Shown: positions 60,776 through 64,000 of the stretch, piece by piece | How positions within the stretch are numbered: the stretch's first letter is position 1 | How the letters are laid out: the number at the start of each line of letters is the position of its first letter | Source: Acanthochromis polyacanthus | Lineage: Eukaryota; Chordata; Actinopteri; Pomacentridae | Assembly: GCF_021347895.1 (NCBI RefSeq) | Contig: NC_067120.1 | Coordinates: 26,397,361 to 26,461,360, forward strand | Reading direction: 5' to 3' | DNA length: 64,000 nucleotides | Notes under the pieces: model-generated | Told to the model about the DNA's origin: nothing | Seen by the model: only the letters and a program-made list of their open reading frames with translations | The model's database searches: none | Translations under genes and position numbers: made by a program

Positions 60776-61532
60776 GAGTTTAAAGTGATCAGTGGAAATG
60801 GTGCATTTCTAGTTATAATTTTATTGTTATTTTATTGTATTGTTTTAGATTTCACATTGCTCAATGTTCCTATCAGAAACACAGGAAGATTCCAGCCAAC
60901 CAGCATGTTCAAAGTAAGGGCCGCTAGTTGCTGATAAGGGATAGTACTAATCACTACTCTGCTGTAGTGTAGAATATTTACAAGTTTGTCAAAACACAAA
61001 TTCATTTTTGTCAAAGAACTAATTGATTAACTCCAGTGGTTAGTCTATGTGATGCACAGGTATGCACTGCATACCTACTAGAAAAGGTCCCAAATTTCCG
61101 TATAACCACTTTAAAATGTGCAAAGACGCGTATCAGTATGTTTTTTGACATAGCGTTCACTTTCTCGTCTATAAATTCGCCTTCTCTGTGTTAGGAAGCG
61201 GTGAAGTTGTATGTGGTGGGGTAAACGTGTATGGCTTGGAACAGGGGTCACTAAATGGTGGACCGCGGTCCAGATTCAGACCCAGACGTCGTCTAATGGG
61301 TCTAAATTTGACAGGTCATTTCTATTTTACCGGCGTAGCTTTCAAGTGTTTATCATTGTTTTATCAGGTCAGGAAACACACAGACCAATTACATATGAGT
61401 TCAGCCATCCCACATGACGCTACTCAGTCAATGAAGTCGCTGCATTGCAGCTCCGCCTTCAAAAAAGAGTGGAGAAGTGAGGGACAGAGAGGACAGTAGT
61501 GATGGGAAGCTGGTTCTTTGGCACAGCTTCCA
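60776..61532. other. No recognised gene
   Basis: Overlapping short ORFs (61188-61499 and 61211-61417) resemble nothing I know. The phrase ctaaatggtggaccgcggtc, gacccagacgtcg at 61252-61290 resembles parts of dispersed hAT elements, without ends visible. Confidence 0.35.
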
Positions 61533-61551
61533 AAGAATAGAATAGAATAGA
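61533..61551 (-). repeat. GAATA tail of an interrupted LINE
   Basis: aagaatagaatagaatag, the same tail as at 50545-50562 and 63407-63426. It is separated from its LINE body (63407 on) by the 1.86-kb element at 61552-63406. Confidence 0.7.
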
Positions 61552-63406
61552 CAGGGTTCCCACTCTTTCCCCAAAATGATTTTCCAGGACTTTTCCAGGA
61601 CATTTCCAGTCGGTACAGACACACGTTATCAAATCATCCACTAATACGTTCCCATCCCCCTCATTCTTTGGAAGTATTCTTTACTACAGCTGTAACTTGC
61701 ATTTACCCAGATTGTTTCTATATTTATTACTCATACATTTGATGTGCATCTATGGCTATAATTTATCTATGAAAAATAATTATGGCAGATGTATCATAGA
61801 ATAATGCAAACAACCACAGATTACAGCGTAACAGTTCACTAGCATGACAAACTGGAGTTACAGTGTTCAACTGGGTAATTCCCAACGCTACTTTCTCTTC
61901 TCTCCTACTTTCTCCGTTGTAATTGATTTTAAAATATTAGGATATTTTCAATAAATCACTGACCAATTTCCATTGTTTCATATCAGTTTATTGCTTAACT
62001 CAGATTTTCTGCACATCTGGCACCTGCATTTCTCATGAAGATAATGTGTTTTTCTTTACCCTCTTAAGCCCATATGGAGCCTAATATGGCTCTGCTGGCC
62101 TACTGGACAATTTAATGCAAAAATATGGACAAAAATGCCACAATGTGCTTCAACTGTAACAAAATGTGCCCAGAAAATGACAGAACAAAGCCAAAATGTG
62201 ACCTTAATACGAACCTGAAAAATACCAAAATGTGCTCTTGGTATGCCAGTATACACCTGAAAAAATGTGATCAGATTATAAAATAAATTACCCAAAAATA
62301 TGCCACCTAGTGTTCCAAAAGACAGCCCTAAATATGCCATATCCAGAATATGCCCAAATGTAGCTTCATTTGCTGATCAGGTTTTAAGAGGGTAAAGTTT
62401 GGTTCAGTGAGGAAAAAAATGTGCACAGTGACATGTAAACAGTAGCCAGGACAGTTCACCCTCGTGCTCATCTGGTCCTGGTCTCTAATAGTTCCATCGT
62501 TTATAACCTCGTTTATTGAGAACCTCTGCCCTCTGATATTCCGTGTTGCGTTTGCAGACTGACATGTTGATTGTTTACTCTGTAGTAATTGGACATTCTT
62601 GCTTATTAGTGTGTGCACGCTAAATTCGCATTCCAGTGTCTGCAACTCGACCACCGATTGAGACGTAGGAGGTGAAGTGAGCAATGCCACCGTGACGTCA
62701 CCATCATACGCAGGCGGACTTTTCGCGACAGAAACTTTACCTGTGTTGACCATAGACTGTATTATATGGTGTTGACCGGCGTCATCAACTGAAAGTTTGA
62801 TTTCAGACATGAAACGCTCAGCTGCACCCTCAACTGTTGTGGAAGATGTAGTTTATGCGGACACCACCACACACCTCGGCAGTAAGGGGGATGAAATGAT
62901 GTTTCAGTAAAAGTACGGGTATCGCAACACCCACACCACCCATACAACAGAATTCCTAATGTTGTTTTCATTCCCTTATTTTTATCAGACAATAAAAAAC
63001 TGTGAACTACTGAGTGAAACATGGCCCATACCTGTTAAGCTGCCGCTAAGCTGATATCAGAGTTGTGTTTCATCTCGCAAGTTCCAGCCAACTCAGGGGA
63101 ATGCAAACTTGATTGGCTGGTAGCATCACATGGGGCGCTGCGCCAGCTCGAAGCATAGAAGCGCTATTTTATATATAATATGCCTTAATGTTGCCCAGAA
63201 AATACAATGACAACAGACATGCATGCGCATAACTTATAGCCCGTTTGCATTGACAGGGGGAGGATAAATATTTTTCCAGGACAAGTTAACGGTTTCCAGG
63301 ACATTTGACCTTTTTTTTTCTCATTTTCCATATGTTTTCCATGACTGGAAAAATGGTCAGTCATTTTCCAGGTTTTCCAGGATTTCCAGGATGCGTGGGA
63401 ACCCTG
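61552..63406. mobile_element. Unclassified DNA element (1,855 bp) in a LINE tail
   Basis: Ends cagggttcccactctttcc and, inverted, cagggttcccacgcatcctg, followed on both sides by multiple tttccagga blocks in inverted relation (61582-61612; 63275-63385). Flanks aatagaataga (61541-61551) and aatagagtaga (63407-63417) agree at 10 of 11 bases, but lie in a GAATA repeat, so the size of the target duplication is uncertain. No transposase domain is seen; the ORF 62328-62810 (minus, 160 residues) is not recognised. Confidence 0.7.
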
Positions 63407-63456
63407 AATAGAGTAGAATAGAATAGATCCCCAAAGGGAAATTCAATTGTTTGGTC

Positions 63457-64000
63457 TTATCTTTTTGCTTTTGAATTAAACAGTCTGATTGCTGATGGCA
63501 AGAAAGATTTCTTGAATCTTTCAGTCCTGCAGCGCAGGGATAGGAGCAGTCCACCGATGTTTTGTTGTTCACTGAGGCAAATGTGAAGTGGATGATCCAT
63601 GTTTGTCAGAATGGTCTCCACCTTTCTGAGTGTCTGTCTCTCCACCTCATCCTCCAATGTGTTCAATGTGATTCCAACTACAGAGCCAGCTTTTTTAATC
63701 AGTTTGTTCAGACGCCAACCCTGCGACAGACTGGTGACCTGGCCAGGGTGTCCCCTGCCTTCGCCCGAGTCAGCTGGGATAGGCTCCAGCACCCCCTGCG
63801 ACCCTAATGAGGATAAAGCGGTGTATAGAGAATGGATGGATGTTCAGACGCCTTCCATCCTTGTTCTTTATACTGCCTGCAGACTGCAGCATAAAACAGG
63901 ACACTTGCTACCACAGACTGATGAAACATTTGCAGCATCTTACTGCAGATGTCTATTGATCAAAGTCCTCTTAGGCAAAAAAGTCGGCTCTGGCCCTATT
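63457..64000 (-). pseudogene. LINE reverse transcriptase C-terminal region, interrupted
   Basis: From the right: CCKCFISLW, QVSCFMLQSAGSIKNKDGRR (63990-63853), then, after the insertion, RLNKLIKKAGSVVGITLNTL, EDEVERQTLRKVETILTNMD, HPLHICLSEQQNIGG, SLRCRTERFKKSFLPSAIRL and FNSKAKR. The order R-L-x-x-L-x-K-A-G-S-V-x-G ... R-x-x-R-x-x-x-S-F-L-P-x-A-I-R-L-x-N is the familiar end of CR1/Rex1-group ORF2 proteins. The inserted RTE piece adds a false N terminus (PIPADSGEGRGHPGQ) to the open frame. Confidence 0.8.
63717..63840 (+). mobile_element. RTE-type LINE 3' fragment, copy 3 (124 bp), with 12-bp duplication
   Basis: Carries tcagctgggataggctccag, gaggataaagcggtgtatag and agaatggatggatg at its end, the same sequence as copies 1 and 2, here on the plus strand. 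The host string tgttcagacgcc stands at both edges (63705-63716 and 63841-63852), a clean 12-bp target duplication inside a coding stretch of the LINE. Confidence 0.88.

Larger units (their letters stand above)
63407..64000 (-). mobile_element. LINE 3' end (same group as 50545-52925), runs off the window
   Basis: Tail gaatagagtagaatagaatag, then 3' UTR (atccccaaagggaaattc) and a reverse transcriptase C terminus reading right to left to the window end, interrupted by a small RTE fragment (63717-63840). The body continues beyond 64000. Confidence 0.8.

Overview
The window looks like teleost fish nuclear DNA made almost entirely of transposable elements, satellites and their remains. The evidence is the repeat content: Tc1-type DD34E transposons, several hAT elements with 8-bp target duplications, an L1-clade LINE, other LINE 3' ends with GAATA or GGAT tails, a tRNA-derived SINE with an AAAAT tail, a Tigger-like MITE and a 137-bp CA microsatellite. 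I found no intact host gene. Family names come from recognised motifs and remembered families, not from a search.

Layout. Bases 620-15646 are a tandem array of a 2.32-kb unit: one partial and six full copies, each starting at a shared AATTAAAGCTGC box and ending in a TAA run. At 15647-16841 follows a cluster of short palindromic modules. The full module is 83 nt and can be drawn as a three-armed cloverleaf closed by an 8-bp stem. A related array with a ~455-bp period runs 16842-18160. From 18.5 to 31 kb come a head-to-head inverted repeat with a GIY-YIG-type fragment, a CA microsatellite, a SINE, a minisatellite, a solo LTR (24179-25618), a decayed Tc1 and a LINE 3' end. From 31.9 to 42.2 kb are a full-length but broken Tc1 element with ~215-bp terminal repeats, two relatives of one hAT family (the first carrying an insertion with a RecQ-like helicase fragment), a non-autonomous hAT carrying the first 37 nt of 18S rRNA, and a Tigger-like MITE. 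At 42.2-49.1 kb sparse sequence holds a fold-back element, a hAT-like MITE and a large palindromic MITE inside a TA microsatellite.

Bases 49163-59220 are one L1-like element broken by later insertions: an opposite-strand LINE (50545-52925), a nearly intact Tc1 (53906-55541), and an RTE-type 3' fragment (56270-58724) which itself received a hAT element (56546-58697). The last 5 kb hold three more LINE 3' ends. One has a 1.86-kb DNA element in its GAATA tail and a small RTE-type insertion with a 12-bp duplication, and it runs off the window end.

The only coding sequence close to functional is the Tc1 transposase at 54286-55322, which has one apparent frameshift in a run of ten A. The parts form an insertion history more than a working gene system. 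The observations most worth a second look are the cloverleaf modules and their link to the 2.3-kb array, the 18S fragment inside a hAT MITE, and the RecQ fragment inside another hAT.
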